Positions 18,811-28,059 of a stretch of DNA of 64,000 nucleotides are shown here, one piece after another (the stretch's first letter is position 1; each line of letters begins with the position of its first letter). Source of the stretch: CAVTSA01 sp963737225 (lineage in GTDB: Bacteria; Chloroflexota; Dormibacteria; Dormibacterales; Dormibacteraceae). Below the pieces are notes generated by a model. The model saw only the letters and a program-made list of their open reading frames with translations, was not told where the DNA came from and did no database searches. The position numbers were made by a program, and so were the translations under genes. The stretch lies in contig CAVTSA010000005.1 of NCBI GenBank assembly GCA_963737225.1, forward strand, positions 1 to 64,000, written 5' to 3'.

Positions 18811-19196
18811 CAGCGGTCTCCCGGAGACCAGCAGGAGAGCGCGTCCCGCCAGTGCGCCGGATCCTTTACGCGGTCCAGCTCGCCGACCATGAAGCGCGGT
18901 TCGAGGAGCCAGTAGCGGAACTGCGTCCGAAGCCAGACATGCAGGGGTCGGCCCTCGACCATCGGCTGGTTCAGCAGCTTGTAGACGAGGGCCGCGATCC
19001 CGAACAGCACTGCCAGGTTGAGCGGGAAGGGCAGGATGTCGGTCCACAGCTTCAGCAGCCCGAACTGGAGCTGCACGAACACCGCTGTCACCGCCCCCAC
19101 TCCCGGCCAGATCGGGATCGGCCAGGGCGACACCCACTCCCAGATGTGCCAGATCTGGCGCTGCACCCGAAAGCGGCTGGTGTAGACCTCGAGCAT
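18810..19196 (-). CDS. TcpE-like conjugation membrane protein
   Basis: 128 residues. The amino terminus YTSRFRVQRQIWHIWEWVSP resembles the TcpE/ConD family. Two membrane segments (ILPFPLNLAVLFGIAALVYK and the preceding VGAVTAVFVQLQFGLLKLW) follow, then LHVWLRTQFRYWLLEPRFM, the family's cytoplasmic aromatic/basic motif. TcpE recruits or positions the VirB4 ATPase. It sits directly upstream of the VirB4-like gene with a one-base overlap. Intact. Confidence 0.72.
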   Translation of the reverse strand: MLEVYTSRFRVQRQIWHIWEWVSPWPIPIWPGVGAVTAVFVQLQFGLLKLWTDILPFPLNLAVLFGIAALVYKLLNQPMVEGRPLHVWLRTQFRYWLLEPRFMVGELDRVKDPAHWRDALSCWSPGDR

Positions 19197-19421
19197 TTAC
19201 AGGCCCAGGTCGGTGAACCAGGTGCTGACATCCTGGATCAGCGTGCCCTTGATCGCGAGGTACACGAGCGCCGCTCCTGCAATGGTGACGATCACGCCCA
19301 GGATTCGGTGTCGCGCCATGTGAGTGACCGCCACCAGTCCCGCGACCAGGATCACGACCACCGCCGCCAGCCCCTCCAGGTTGGAGACGATGGTCATCGG
19401 ATCGGCTACCAACAGCATCAT
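19197..19421 (-). CDS. TcpD-like small two-helix membrane protein
   Basis: 75 residues from ATG 19421, which overlaps the TcpC stop by 4 bases (ATGA). Two hydrophobic helices (EGLAAVVVILVAGLVAVTHM and ILGVIVTIAGAALVYLAIKG) are separated by a short basic turn. Size, topology and the TcpC-TcpD-TcpE position identify it with TcpD/ConC rather than sequence similarity. Intact; its stop is followed at once by the TcpE start. Confidence 0.62.
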   Translation of the reverse strand: MMLLVADPMTIVSNLEGLAAVVVILVAGLVAVTHMARHRILGVIVTIAGAALVYLAIKGTLIQDVSTWFTDLGL

Positions 19422-20326
19422 TGCCCTCCCAGCGGCGCCAGGCTCGACACCAGCCATTTGCCTCCCTGCTGCACCAGCGTCAGCTGGTAGGACTCTTCCA
19501 ACGAGGTCCCCGGCTCGCCCTGCGGCTGCCAGGTCACCTCGGCCGTCGCCGTGCGCTGGTCTCCACCCTGTTCGACGACCAGCTGGTCCAGACCCACGAA
19601 GGTGACCGCTGCGGCGAGACTGCCGAGGTTGGAGCCCGGAGTCGTGTAGTAGCCGAGCTGAGCCTGCTGATCGGCGGCATAGACGGCGAAGAATGCACTC
19701 AGGTCACCCTGCAGTTGCGTTGACAGTTGCGGGTCCTCGTTCGATAGGGTCGGTGGCGACCACGACGCCTGGGCTGGCGCCGGCAGCAAGGCCGGTGCAG
19801 CGACGACCACGAAGGAGTTGCCATCCTCGTGCACCGGCACCCCCAGATAGACCCAGGTCCCGCCTTGGATCAGCACGGCGACCGTCACCTTGTCCACGCC
19901 GCCGCCCGACGGTGCGGTCGAGGCCGGAAGGGTCTCCAGCACCTGCTGCGTGCCTTGCCCGTTCCACAACGTCCCCGGGTCGAGGTTCTGGGCTAGATAT
20001 GGCTGCAGCCGCGACCGATACTGCCCCGGGTTCGACTGGTCGTAGGTCAGATAGGCAGTCGAAAAGCGGGCCGCGAACGCTTCCTCGGCCCCAGCGTTGG
20101 CTGGAGCGGCACCGTTACTGCCGGTTGGGGGACGGCTCGTCGACTCATCGGCGCGGTGCAGGCCGACCAGGTAGCCCATGCCAACCAGTAGCAGGGGAAT
20201 GCCGAAAAGCACAAGCGCGCGAAAGACCCACTTCGCCCACGGCTCCGGTGCCCCGTGGCCGGGTGACGACTTCGAAATGAAGGCTCTGACCATCTGCTGA
20301 TCTCGTAGCGGATACGTGCGCGGCAT
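19418..20326 (-). CDS. TcpC-like (VirB8-type) conjugation protein
   Basis: 302 residues if started at ATG 20326 (a second ATG is at 20293). One transmembrane helix (VFRALVLFGIPLLLVGMGYL) is followed by a flexible linker and two NTF2-like domains: AEEAFAARFSTAYLTYDQSN...VLETLPASTAPSGGGVDKVT, and LQGDLSAFFAVYAADQQAQL...EESYQLTLVQQGGKWLVSSL. Two tandem NTF2 domains behind a single helix is the TcpC/ConB architecture, the VirB8-like scaffold. Intact. Confidence 0.78.
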   Translation of the reverse strand: MPRTYPLRDQQMVRAFISKSSPGHGAPEPWAKWVFRALVLFGIPLLLVGMGYLVGLHRADESTSRPPTGSNGAAPANAGAEEAFAARFSTAYLTYDQSNPGQYRSRLQPYLAQNLDPGTLWNGQGTQQVLETLPASTAPSGGGVDKVTVAVLIQGGTWVYLGVPVHEDGNSFVVVAAPALLPAPAQASWSPPTLSNEDPQLSTQLQGDLSAFFAVYAADQQAQLGYYTTPGSNLGSLAAAVTFVGLDQLVVEQGGDQRTATAEVTWQPQGEPGTSLEESYQLTLVQQGGKWLVSSLAPLGGQ

Positions 20327-20366
20327 GCCAATCCAGTCCGCTCGAGATAGGCGATGGGAGCCTCGA

Positions 20367-21508
20367 TCAGCGCGGGGATCGCCGCTCGAAGTACGGCCAC
20401 ACCCTCGCCACACGCCAGGGTGCCAACTGCCGATTGGCAATGACCGCCTCGTGATCGCCGAGCCGACCGAGGTCGGCAGCCAGCCTCCGAGCGTCCTGTC
20501 CCCGCGTAGTGCCGAGCACAGCCCGCTGGGCATCGGCCACCAGCTCCAGCCGCTGGGCGAACAGCATCTGCGTCGCCGCGTTACCCCTGAGTGATATCGG
20601 CACGTCGCGAGGGAATTGCGAGGAGAGCAGGACCCCGAGCCCGAACGCTCTCCCCTCGCGCATCACGACCTCCAGAGCTGTTGACTCGCCCAGCCGCCAG
20701 GCCTCGTCGAGTCCTAGCATCCAGCGCAGGCAGGGCTCCTGCGGCCGCCGCACCAGATGGTGGTAGAGGGCACGGACCAGGAACTCGCCGACTGCCGCCT
20801 TTGTCTGCCCCCGCTCCTCGTCTCCAGGCAGGTGCGAGAGCCTTATCACCGCTCCCCGCTCGAGCAGCGTCCCGAACCCGTTGCCAGACGCGGCGAACAG
20901 GTTGAGGCGGAAGAAGCGCGCCAGGCGCGAGAGCGCGGTATCCGCGAGTTCGAGCTGCCGGCGGACATCGTCGAAGGTGGGATAGACGGTGCGGCCGCGT
21001 GGTCGAAACACGCCGAGCGGCACCTCGTCCTCCTCGTACGCCCGCGGCGATCGCGTTCGTCAACCGCTGCGCCTGCTGATCGCCGAGCCCCCAGATCCGC
21101 TGCAGGAGCTGGGTCACGTCATCAGCATGGTTTTGAGTGTCTGCCTCCCCAAACTCGTCGACGGGCGGGGTCAGCGGGTTGAACGGCAGCTGCAGATGGC
21201 CGGCCTTGGGGGCGTAGACGGGAAGATCCAGATCGCGTGCCCAGTCGACGCCGAAGGCATCTGGTGCCGACCAGTCGCCTTTGAAGTCGATCACCAGAGG
21301 AGTGATTCCGGCTTCGCGTAAGCCGGGCGAGGATCGCCTTCGCCCCCTGCGTCTTGCCGCTCCCGGTCTGGCCGGTGATCAGCAGATGCGGGTTCTCCAG
21401 CCGGCAGCCAGGCAGGTAGGGGTCGAACCACAGCCGCTGACCCGCCGGCGATTCCGAGCGACGCACGAGGGCGGTCATCTCGATCGTCGTCGATCGATCA
21501 TGGCTCAC
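20367..21508 (-). CDS. HerA/VirD4-like DNA-transfer ATPase (two frameshifts)
   Basis: ATG at 21508 overlaps the terminase-like stop (ATGA). Walker A GQTGSGKTQGAKAI lies near 21385, then VIDFKGDWSAPDAFGVDWAR (frame change near 21310), WGLGDQQAQRLTNAIAAG, another change near 21050, and VPLGVFRPRGRTVYPTFDD. Walker B is RWMLGLDEAWRLGEST, and the sensor region is FGLGVLLSSQFPRDVP. The helicase-like HerA/DUF87 fold pumps or loads DNA in conjugation or repair. Joined length is about 378. Two potential DNA pumps (this one and the FtsK-type at 23696) coexist in the module, so one may serve processing and the other coupling. Confidence 0.72.
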
Positions 21509-22246
21509 AGTCGCTGCGGCCTCGCGCCCGCCGCCATCGGGAATCGGAGCGGCTCATCGCTGTGGACGGCCGCCTCCGCCAACCAGTCGCCGCGTAGAAG
21601 CCACGAGCGGCGGGGTTCAGAAAGACCCTCGAAGGCCCGCCGGATCGCCTTGGCGTCGACGTGCGTGATTGTCCTCGAAGCTGGCGCGCAGGACGACTCG
21701 GTCGTCGGGCGCTCTCCCGCTGCCGCCGTCGAGGAGCCCGAAGCGGCGAGCGATCCACTCCCGGCCAGGGCCATCCGGCGATGCGGCAGCGCGGATCACC
21801 GGCTCGGTCTTCCGATCACTCGGACAAAGGTGACTGAGGAGTCGGAGGTACTCCTCCTCGCCGAATGCCGCCAGGTCGTCGACTCCGATCACCTGATAAG
21901 CACCAAAAGGCTCGGAGCGACGATGGCTGAGCATCAGCGTCGCACCGGATGAGAACCGCCACCTGCGCCCACCCGCCTCCCACCGGGCATCGCTTCCCGC
22001 GAGCCACACGCGGGTCATCGCCAGTAGCGCCGAACCTATCAGTTGGGGGGTGACGAGCAGGCCTGAGCAGTCGGTGCTCTCCAGGCGCGAGAGGACGGCG
22101 AGCAACACCGCCGTCGTCTTGCCCGCTGCCGCGGTGCCGGCGAAGAGCGCCTCAGCCCTGGTCGTGGTCAGGTAGGCCGCCTGCTCGAGGGTCGGCTCGA
22201 CCGGCAGGTAGGGGCTGCGCGCCACCTGTTGCAGCAGCCTCGCCAC
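21505..22246 (-). CDS. Terminase large-subunit-like ATPase lacking a nuclease domain (one frameshift)
   Basis: From GTG 22246 (RSPYLPVEPTLEQAAYL just after, a typical TerL beginning) the frame has FAGTAAAGKTTAVLLAVL (Walker A, terminase-style), LLVTPQLIGSALLAMTR, then YQVIGVDDLAAFGEEEYLRL (Walker B and motif III region) and SPDGPGREWIARRFGL. Each matches phage terminase large subunits in order. After a frameshift near 21655 it ends THVDAKAIRRAFEGL...WLLRGDWLA and stops about 20 residues later. Phage TerL proteins continue there into an RNase-H-like nuclease, which is absent. Length is about 247. Located between a TerS-like gene and a HerA-like ATPase in a conjugation module, which is unusual. 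Confidence 0.7.
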
Positions 22247-22697
22247 CCTTTGCGCCTCTCTGGCCTCGGTCGAGCTCGCGCACCAGCCGGATGACGGCAG
22301 CGATCTTGGCGGCGGGAATATCGGCATCGGCATCGTTTCTCGGTTCATCGTCAACTTGTTCGCGATCGAGGCGCTGGAGCGCGAGTTTGAGCGCAGCGAG
22401 CGGTGCCCGCCAGTCGCCACAGGCGATCGCGACCTCGATCGCACGCTCGGCCATCTCTGCCAGCACCAGCACCTTCCGCCTTCGCGCGCGATAAAGGTGG
22501 TCTCGAAAGTCAGGGAACAGCGAAGCATGCCGATGGAAGGTTGCCCGACTGACACCGACCACCATGCAGGCGTCGGTGATCGTGAGCCCCCGCTCGATCG
22601 CCAGCATGAGGTCTTGCTCGATCTCGGGCGTGATCGCCGGCGGCCGGCCTGGCGCTCGCTTCTCCAGAGCCTGGTTTTGCTCGACTTGCACTGCCAT
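22152..22697 (-). CDS. HTH protein, terminase small-subunit-like
   Basis: 181 residues from ATG 22697. The amino-terminal part RAPGRPPAITPEIEQDLMLA, IERGLTITDACMVVGVSRAT and FHRHASLFPDFRDHLYRARR is a helix-turn-helix preceded by a G-R-P-P hook. Phage small terminase subunits and related DNA-recognition proteins begin this way. A coiled helical part follows, and a low-complexity tail whose last third overlaps the large-subunit start by frame. Position directly before the TerL-like gene supports the small-subunit reading; HTH alone would allow a repressor. Confidence 0.58.
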   Translation of the reverse strand: MAVQVEQNQALEKRAPGRPPAITPEIEQDLMLAIERGLTITDACMVVGVSRATFHRHASLFPDFRDHLYRARRRKVLVLAEMAERAIEVAIACGDWRAPLAALKLALQRLDREQVDDEPRNDADADIPAAKIAAVIRLVRELDRGQRGAKGGEAAATGGAQPLPAGRADPRAGGLPDHDQG

Positions 22698-22698
22698 C

Positions 22699-22989
22699 TC
22701 AGCCGCCCCTTCCGGCGACGACGACGGCCCGCAGCTCGGTATCGAGGTTCGGGCACGGCGGGACGTCCCGCTGGACATCGGGCAGGCCATCCGATCTCTC
22801 CAAACCTCGTTCGATCGTGCGCCATGTCTCTTGGCAGCGCTCGAAGGCGCGGCGGCGAGCTCGGATCGCACCTCGGCGACGACGCAGCGACCTGCGTCGC
22901 TGAGCAATCTCGCGCTCTTCGATGACCAGCGCCTGCTCCTGCTCGACGAGCTGCGCCTCCACCGCGTGCGCGACCTCGTTCAGGCCCAT
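22699..22989 (-). CDS. Small Arg/Glu-rich coiled-coil protein
   Basis: 96 residues. Residues 1-60 form a charged helix (EAQLVEQEQALVIEEREIAQ then RRRSLRRRRGAIRARRRAFE) with heptad-like spacing; the tail is unstructured. It ends one base before the TerS-like start and 79 bases after the HU gene. No family recognised. The very basic character would suit nucleic-acid binding, which is inference only. Confidence 0.45.
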   Translation of the reverse strand: MGLNEVAHAVEAQLVEQEQALVIEEREIAQRRRSLRRRRGAIRARRRAFERCQETWRTIERGLERSDGLPDVQRDVPPCPNLDTELRAVVVAGRGG

Positions 22990-23068
22990 GGGCTCTCGCG
23001 TAGCAGATACGCCCGACAGTTGTGAGTTGATCGAGAATCCGAACTGCGAGGAGGCGCGCCGCCGCCGT

Positions 23069-23377
23069 CTATCCTCGCTTCGCGGTCTTCCGAGCTCGGG
23101 GCCGTTTGGCGACCGCCTGCCTGAGCGTCGCGCCGGGGTTGAACCGCGGCGTCCGAGACGCCTTTACCCTGATCGACTCGCCAGTTCGAGGATTACGTCC
23201 AATGTGCGCTGGCCTCTCAACAACGTGGAATTTGCCGAACCCGGTGATCGACACCTCTTGTCCGCGTTGCAAGCCGTCTCGTATCGCATCAAGCACCGTC
23301 GCGAGGATCTCACTGGCATCCGCTTTGCTCAGGTTGGTCCGTTGCGCGATATCGTCCACGAGTTCTGTCTTGTTCAT
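23069..23377 (-). CDS. hup: HU-family DNA-binding protein
   Basis: 102 residues with the full HU fold: MNKTELVDDIAQRTNLSKAD at the start, EVSITGFGKFHVVERPAH, and the arm GRNPRTGESIRVKASRTPRF with the invariant proline. A Lys/Arg-rich tail of about 12 residues follows. GGAGG lies 6 bases before ATG. HU bends DNA. Within a transfer module it may help relaxosome-like or packaging-complex assembly, but a host-type copy captured here is equally possible. Intact. Confidence 0.92.
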   Translation of the reverse strand: MNKTELVDDIAQRTNLSKADASEILATVLDAIRDGLQRGQEVSITGFGKFHVVERPAHIGRNPRTGESIRVKASRTPRFNPGATLRQAVAKRPRARKTAKRG

Positions 23378-23695
23378 CGGTCCTCCAGTCCATGTGTTGC
23401 GATGGTGCCGCTCGGGAATTCAGCCGCTTTGGCGCAAACGAACCAGGGCGCAACCGAATGACATCCTCTCATGACTCGTCGGACGATGCCTGTCGAAGGC
23501 CTCCTTCAGACGGATTGAGCGGCCGACCGCCGCAGAGGACATGGCCGATCACCTTCCACTCCGTGCCTCAATGGTGCTGAACGACCCTCGTCACCCACCT
23601 CCGCCATTTCCTCGGTATGCCAAACGAGTCTCACGATGCCCGCACGAAGGATCGCCGATCACCTGGTGTCGACGCTGAGTCCCTGGCGCAAACCG
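23378..23695. other. Intergenic region upstream of HU
   Basis: 318 bases between the HU start and the FtsK-like stop. No supported gene, repeat or hairpin was found. It must hold the promoter for HU and possibly for the downstream transfer genes, but no strong -35/-10 pair is evident. Confidence 0.5.
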
Positions 23696-25415
23696 TCAAC
23701 TCTGGCCGCGACTCCGCCTCACAGCCACGACCTGCCGGGGGTCGAGGTACTGATCGTGCGACTCGTCGGTCACCCGCAACGACGGCTCGTCGCGGTCCGA
23801 GGAGGACACCTCCAACTCCCGCAGCACTCCCATCACCTTCCCGCCATCAGCGAGCGTGAACTCGTATCGGCGACCGACAGCGAGCCGAGTCAGGTCGAAA
23901 GAGGCAAACTCTGGGGCTCCGTAGTCGGGATCCGGCTGCTGGTCGGCCGACAACTCGCTGGTCATCTCGGCATCGAGAGCCTCCGGCCGCGGCAGCTTGG
24001 TCTCCCCATTGATAAAGGTCGCTGGCCGGCTCCCGCCTGGTGCCGTGCACCCACGCTTGACGCCGGCGAGCAGCTCACGCGCCCGGTCGACCTCGAGAAG
24101 CGGCGTCTGGACCTGAATGCCCGAATCGATCCATTTCCAAATGCCGCGTCCCGGGATGCCCGCCGGGATCTGGCTCGCGGTCACGTCGCCAGGACCGAGC
24201 AGGATCTGGGACTGGATCGCGTCGCGCGTCCGGAAGGCCAGCGTGGCGCCCATGTTGGACTTCGCCTGGCCCTCGACGATCTCGGCGTCAGGTCGCTGGG
24301 TGCAGAGGATCATGTGGATCCCGACTGCCCGCCCCAGCCTGGCGATCTGCGAGATCGCGTGCACCGCCCGCCGGCGCTGTTGCTGTTCCTCGCGGTCCCC
24401 GGTTCCCTTGGACGTCACCTCCGCGAGCTCGTCGACGACCACCACCAGGTAGGGCATGCGCTGGTCCGGGTGCTCGCGGTTCCATCGCTTCAGGCTCTCC
24501 ACCTCACGGTCGCCATAAAGCTTCATCCGGCGTACCAGCTCGGCACCGAGCACCTCCATGGCATCGAGGAAGGCCTCGCGATCGCTGACCACCGGGCAGA
24601 AGAGGTGCGGGAGACCCTTTGAAGAGGGTGAACTCCATCCCGCCTTTGAGATCGGCGAGCACGACCTGGAGGCGCTCGTTGGGGCAGGCGATCACCAGTC
24701 TGGTAAGCAACCCGCGAAGCAACACCGACTTACCCCCGCCGGTCACGCCCCCCACCAGAAGATGCGGCAGGTCCGTGAGGTCCACCACCAGCTCGCCTTC
24801 GCGGGAGACGCCTATCGCGACCGGCAGCTCCTTGCCGGCGATGGCCCCGGCGAGGTCGTCGAAGCCGATCTGCCTGGGGAGTTTGTGGGTCCCGAGGCGG
24901 AGCCACACGAGCCCGCCGTCGGCCCAGGTCTGAATCGAGCAGTCGAGATGCTGCTCGAGGTGAGGACGGATCTGGTCGATCGTGATCGCGCTGCCCTTGA
25001 CCGGCATGCGGAAGCCGAGCAGCCAGACCTCCCTCCCCTCCCGGCTCATCGATCTCAGTTGGGGTCGAATCGGTTTCTCCGGGTTCTGCGGGTTGCGGCC
25101 CTCGAGACCAGCCTCGATCAGGGCCCTCGTAACCCGCCGTGCCAGCCGTCGCGTCGACCAGCGACGTAGCCAGAGGGCCAATCCCACAGCGGATAGGAAC
25201 ACAGCAACGATCGCCGACGGGAGAAGCCATGTCGGCAGGGTGACCGTGAGGTGCGGTGCCAACCGACTCGGGACGATCGGTTCATGCTCATGGATGCGCC
25301 AGATGATGTAACCGGCGAGGCAGCCCGCGACGACCAGCAGGGCGAGGTGGTCCTGTGAGAGGTTGCCTTCGTTCGGCTCCTCGTCGCGAGCTTTCACGTG
25401 GCCCTTGGAACTCAT
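23696..25415 (-). CDS. FtsK/SpoIIIE-type DNA translocase, T4SS coupling protein (TcpA/ConQ-like, one frameshift)
   Basis: About 573 residues from ATG 25415. Two membrane helices (HLALLVVAGCLAGYIIWRI; LLPSAIVAVFLSAVGLALWL) precede a pre-ATPase domain. Walker A is LVGGVTGGGKSVLLRGLL; Walker B is YLVVVVDELAEVTSKG; the FtsK signature IARLGRAVGIHMILCTQRPD then NMGATLAFRTRDAIQSQILL follow. No FtsK gamma domain is seen. One frameshift near 24615 (AAAGGG region) separates the halves. This is the architecture of TcpA/ConQ coupling ATPases and also of TraB-like dsDNA pumps. It would feed DNA to the VirB4/VirB6 channel. Confidence 0.83.
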
Positions 25416-25552
25416 CAAAACCCCGTAACGGATCCACTGAGAGGCATAACTTCAGCGCCACCGAAATGCCCATCATGTCGCGACCGGACGTCGCGGCGTT
25501 AGAAGGTCTCCGCGGCGGTGGAATCCACACACCATCTACCTCCCGAGCGATC

Positions 25553-26674
25553 TCACGCCGCCTCGCCGACCCTCGCGGTGTGCCGCCGGTGATGCTCCCG
25601 CACCACCTCGCGCGCGCACTCAATGCAGTACGAGGTCCGATACGCGCGGAACTCGGTCTCACCCTCCCGGCGACCACAGCGCGGGCAGCGTCGGCAGGCA
25701 CGCGGCGACACCTTGCCGTCGAACCCGAAGCGCAGCTCCTGTCCGGCCGCCTTCCAGCGGGTCGCCGCCGGATCCACGAAGAGCTCCGAAAGGCGGACGA
25801 GCGCCCGATCGCCAGCCGACGGTACCTGGCAGCCGACCGGGCAGACGACTGCGGTCCGCTCGAGCACCGCGAGTACCAAGAGCGGTTCCACGCTGGCAGC
25901 CTGCGGGGCGCCCACGATGGTGCCCGAGAGCAATGCCTCGAACGGTGTCACAAGGTCGGAACCAGGCTGCGCTGCGTCATCGATCAGGTCGAGCAGCGAC
26001 ACCGCCTCCAGCTGCCGCTTGAGCCGATCGCGACAGCCGCGGAGCTCGACCGCCTGATCGGGCGCCAGATGCAGCGTGCGATCGAGACCGCGCAACGCCG
26101 AGGTGATGGTCGCTCGGAGCCTTGCATGTGCCTCGTCGCGGGCCGCGCTACTGATCGTGCGCTGGGCCGCGAATCGGAGGAGGCCACGGACACCAACTCG
26201 GCGACCACTGGCAAGACACTCCCGGAGGTAAGCCTCACGACTCTGCGGCTCGATCACCGCCACCTGGTGCCAGCGGAACGCCTCAACCCGATTGATCTCA
26301 AGGGCAGCAAGGTTGCGCACGGCAAACTTGCCGCTGGTGTGCTGAGCGCCACGAGGACCGCCGTGCCTCGCCAGTTCGCCTCTCTTTCTCATTGCCGCGA
26401 TCTGTTGGTCAGCGCGGACCATGGCCTCGATCCACAGGGCACCGGCGAGCGCTGCGCGACGCGGGTCACCTCGACGATCCTTAAGCACCTTGGTGTCGGC
26501 CATCACCTCAAGCACGGCGGGCAGAGCCGTGGCGCCATCCAGGCGCCGTCGAAGTAGCTCAACGGCCACCACCTCGCAGGGCGCTTCACCACGCGGGGCG
26601 TCTGACATGTCCCTGACCATCGTCGCATCACATGATAGCTCTGCCCACAACATGTAGATCAAGCAATCATTCAA
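25553..26674 (-). CDS. Uncharacterised protein with C-terminal four-Cys zinc ribbon
   Basis: 373 residues at most; ATG 26608 (MSDAPRGEA) is a likelier start than 26674. The middle is helical (INRVEAFRWHQVAVIEPQSR then EAYLRECLASGRRVGVRGLL), similar in style to helical domains near ParB/adenine-methylase-like proteins of actinobacterial elements, but no family can be named. The tail has CPRCGRREGETEFRAYRTSY then CIECARE, a C-x2-C...C-x2-C zinc ribbon of the small HNH/recombination-endonuclease-associated type. Intact. It lies between the FtsK-like and YdjM-like genes; a DNA-binding accessory role is inference. Confidence 0.5.
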   Translation of the reverse strand: MNDCLIYMLWAELSCDATMVRDMSDAPRGEAPCEVVAVELLRRRLDGATALPAVLEVMADTKVLKDRRGDPRRAALAGALWIEAMVRADQQIAAMRKRGELARHGGPRGAQHTSGKFAVRNLAALEINRVEAFRWHQVAVIEPQSREAYLRECLASGRRVGVRGLLRFAAQRTISSAARDEAHARLRATITSALRGLDRTLHLAPDQAVELRGCRDRLKRQLEAVSLLDLIDDAAQPGSDLVTPFEALLSGTIVGAPQAASVEPLLVLAVLERTAVVCPVGCQVPSAGDRALVRLSELFVDPAATRWKAAGQELRFGFDGKVSPRACRRCPRCGRREGETEFRAYRTSYCIECAREVVREHHRRHTARVGEAA

Positions 26675-26720
26675 CCCACTACCTGTTGTGGTCTGATCCT
26701 GATCGATTCCTGCCAGGTGG

Positions 26721-27203
26721 TCAGCGGTGGGCGACCACCTCGACCACTCGCCAGCCGATCGTTCCCAGGATCGCCAGGGTGACCAGCCCCTCGATCGCCC
26801 TGCCCTGCAACGATGCCTCTCTCGCCGCCGGCAACCAACGCGGTCGATACCGGCCCGGCAGCGGCCAGAACAGAGCCTGAGGCATGGGGTTCACTGCATC
26901 GGCTGCGAGGTGACTCACGTAGGCAGCACCTGTGACTGCCGCGACGTCGAGGGCAGCCGGGGGAATCCAAGCAGCGGTGACCAGGGCAGCGATCATGGTG
27001 GCGGCCGCAGCAGCTGCGGTCGAGTGCGTCATGCCGCGGTGCGGGAGCCCCACTCGCAGATCGATGTCGGGCAGCCGGGCAACGAACGCGCCGAGAAGGA
27101 CGAGCAACGCGCCACCCAGCACCAGCCCGAGGTTGTAGCTGACGCCCACATCGACGGCGGCCGGCAGGACCACGGGGGCCCTCAGCGGATGCAGCGCCTG
27201 CAC
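26721..27203 (-). CDS. YdjM/DUF457-type membrane metal-dependent hydrolase-like protein
   Basis: The sequence RLPDIDLRVGLPHRGMTHST has the conserved D-I-D and H-R-G-x-T-H-S metal motif of the YdjM family, and YVSHLAADAVNP supplies the second histidine-aspartate pair. Four hydrophobic segments surround them. GTG 27203 gives 160 residues. The conserved beginning (ITGHTHAFIGGAIGLG) lies 16 codons upstream in the same frame, where the codon at the expected start, 27251, is ATC behind a GGAGGG. A noncanonical or mutated start is therefore possible. Function of the family is poorly known. Confidence 0.7.
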   Translation of the reverse strand: MQALHPLRAPVVLPAAVDVGVSYNLGLVLGGALLVLLGAFVARLPDIDLRVGLPHRGMTHSTAAAAAATMIAALVTAAWIPPAALDVAAVTGAAYVSHLAADAVNPMPQALFWPLPGRYRPRWLPAAREASLQGRAIEGLVTLAILGTIGWRVVEVVAHR

Positions 27204-27263
27204 GCCAAGTCCGATCGCTCCCCCGATGAAGGCGTGTGTGTGGCCGGTGATCGTGTCCCTCCG

Positions 27264-27926
27264 TCAGCCGACCGCAATCGGCAGCTCGTCCGCGCGCTCC
27301 TCCAGCGCCCACAGCTCGATGTGCACGCCAGGCGATTCCCCCTTCCGACAGTACAGCTTGGCAAACCTCCCCCGCACCACCTGACCGTCGTCCTGCCAGA
27401 CCCATGCCTCGCCAAGACCGTCGAGAATGGCTCTCAAGAGCTTGTCCGAGTCAGGGCGCACCGCCGGCCACCCGGGTGCCGAGGGCCGCAACCCACGCCG
27501 ACCAAAGTGGCTCTTCGGTCTCGGCAGTCGGATCTCGACTTCGATCCCGACGGGACCGCGCATTGGCGGTCGATCGGCCATGGCCTCGCGCGCATGCCAG
27601 ATCAGCGCATCGCGCCAGGGCCGCAGCCGGCGGTTGTCGTGGATCACGACCACTTTCCCGCCGCGAACCAGTGGCTTGAGCGATCCTTGTGTCTGCGCAA
27701 TGCCTGGAACGTCAATGGAGACGAGCGCCGGGCGGGTGGTCGGGAGGGCCACCAACCCGCCGGTTCGACGGTGCACGAGTTCCGGACTCCCCGCAGCGCT
27801 CATCTCCATCACAGAGTTAGCAGATACAGGTTCGGTTGGTGCTGCTCTCCGTGGAAGGATGACTTCGGGCAGACCGGCATCGTCGACATCAACATGGAAG
27901 TGCTCGCCACCCTCCGCCAGCACCAA
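27264..27926 (-). CDS. RusA-like Holliday-junction resolvase
   Basis: The core is RusA-like: SIDVPGIAQTQGSLKPLVRG near the start, a strand IEVEIRLPRPKSHFGR, then RPDSDKLLRAILDGLGEAWV and WQDDGQVVRGRFAKLYC, with the D-x-D-K and D-D metal-binding aspartates. RusA enzymes cleave four-way junctions and are common in phages and conjugative elements. ATG 27803 or 27809 is the likeliest start, giving about 180 residues; the frame extends to 27926 with a beta-rich stretch (EHFHVDVDDAGLPEVI) that may belong to a separate small gene. Placed at the start of the transfer module. Confidence 0.75.
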   Translation of the reverse strand: MVLAEGGEHFHVDVDDAGLPEVILPRRAAPTEPVSANSVMEMSAAGSPELVHRRTGGLVALPTTRPALVSIDVPGIAQTQGSLKPLVRGGKVVVIHDNRRLRPWRDALIWHAREAMADRPPMRGPVGIEVEIRLPRPKSHFGRRGLRPSAPGWPAVRPDSDKLLRAILDGLGEAWVWQDDGQVVRGRFAKLYCRKGESPGVHIELWALEERADELPIAVG

Positions 27927-28059
27927 GTAGACTCTCCGTCGCGGGCTCGGTCATCAACAGGGTCGCCGAGCCCGTCAAATTGGGCACCAGGTCCGGATTT
28001 GGCGAGCCGGCCCATGCGACCTCCGAGCCCGGGAGGCGCGCATGCACGCGCGAGGCTGT

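Noticed and set aside
23636..24622. 328-residue plus-strand open frame
   Set aside because: Antisense of the FtsK-like gene; no motifs.
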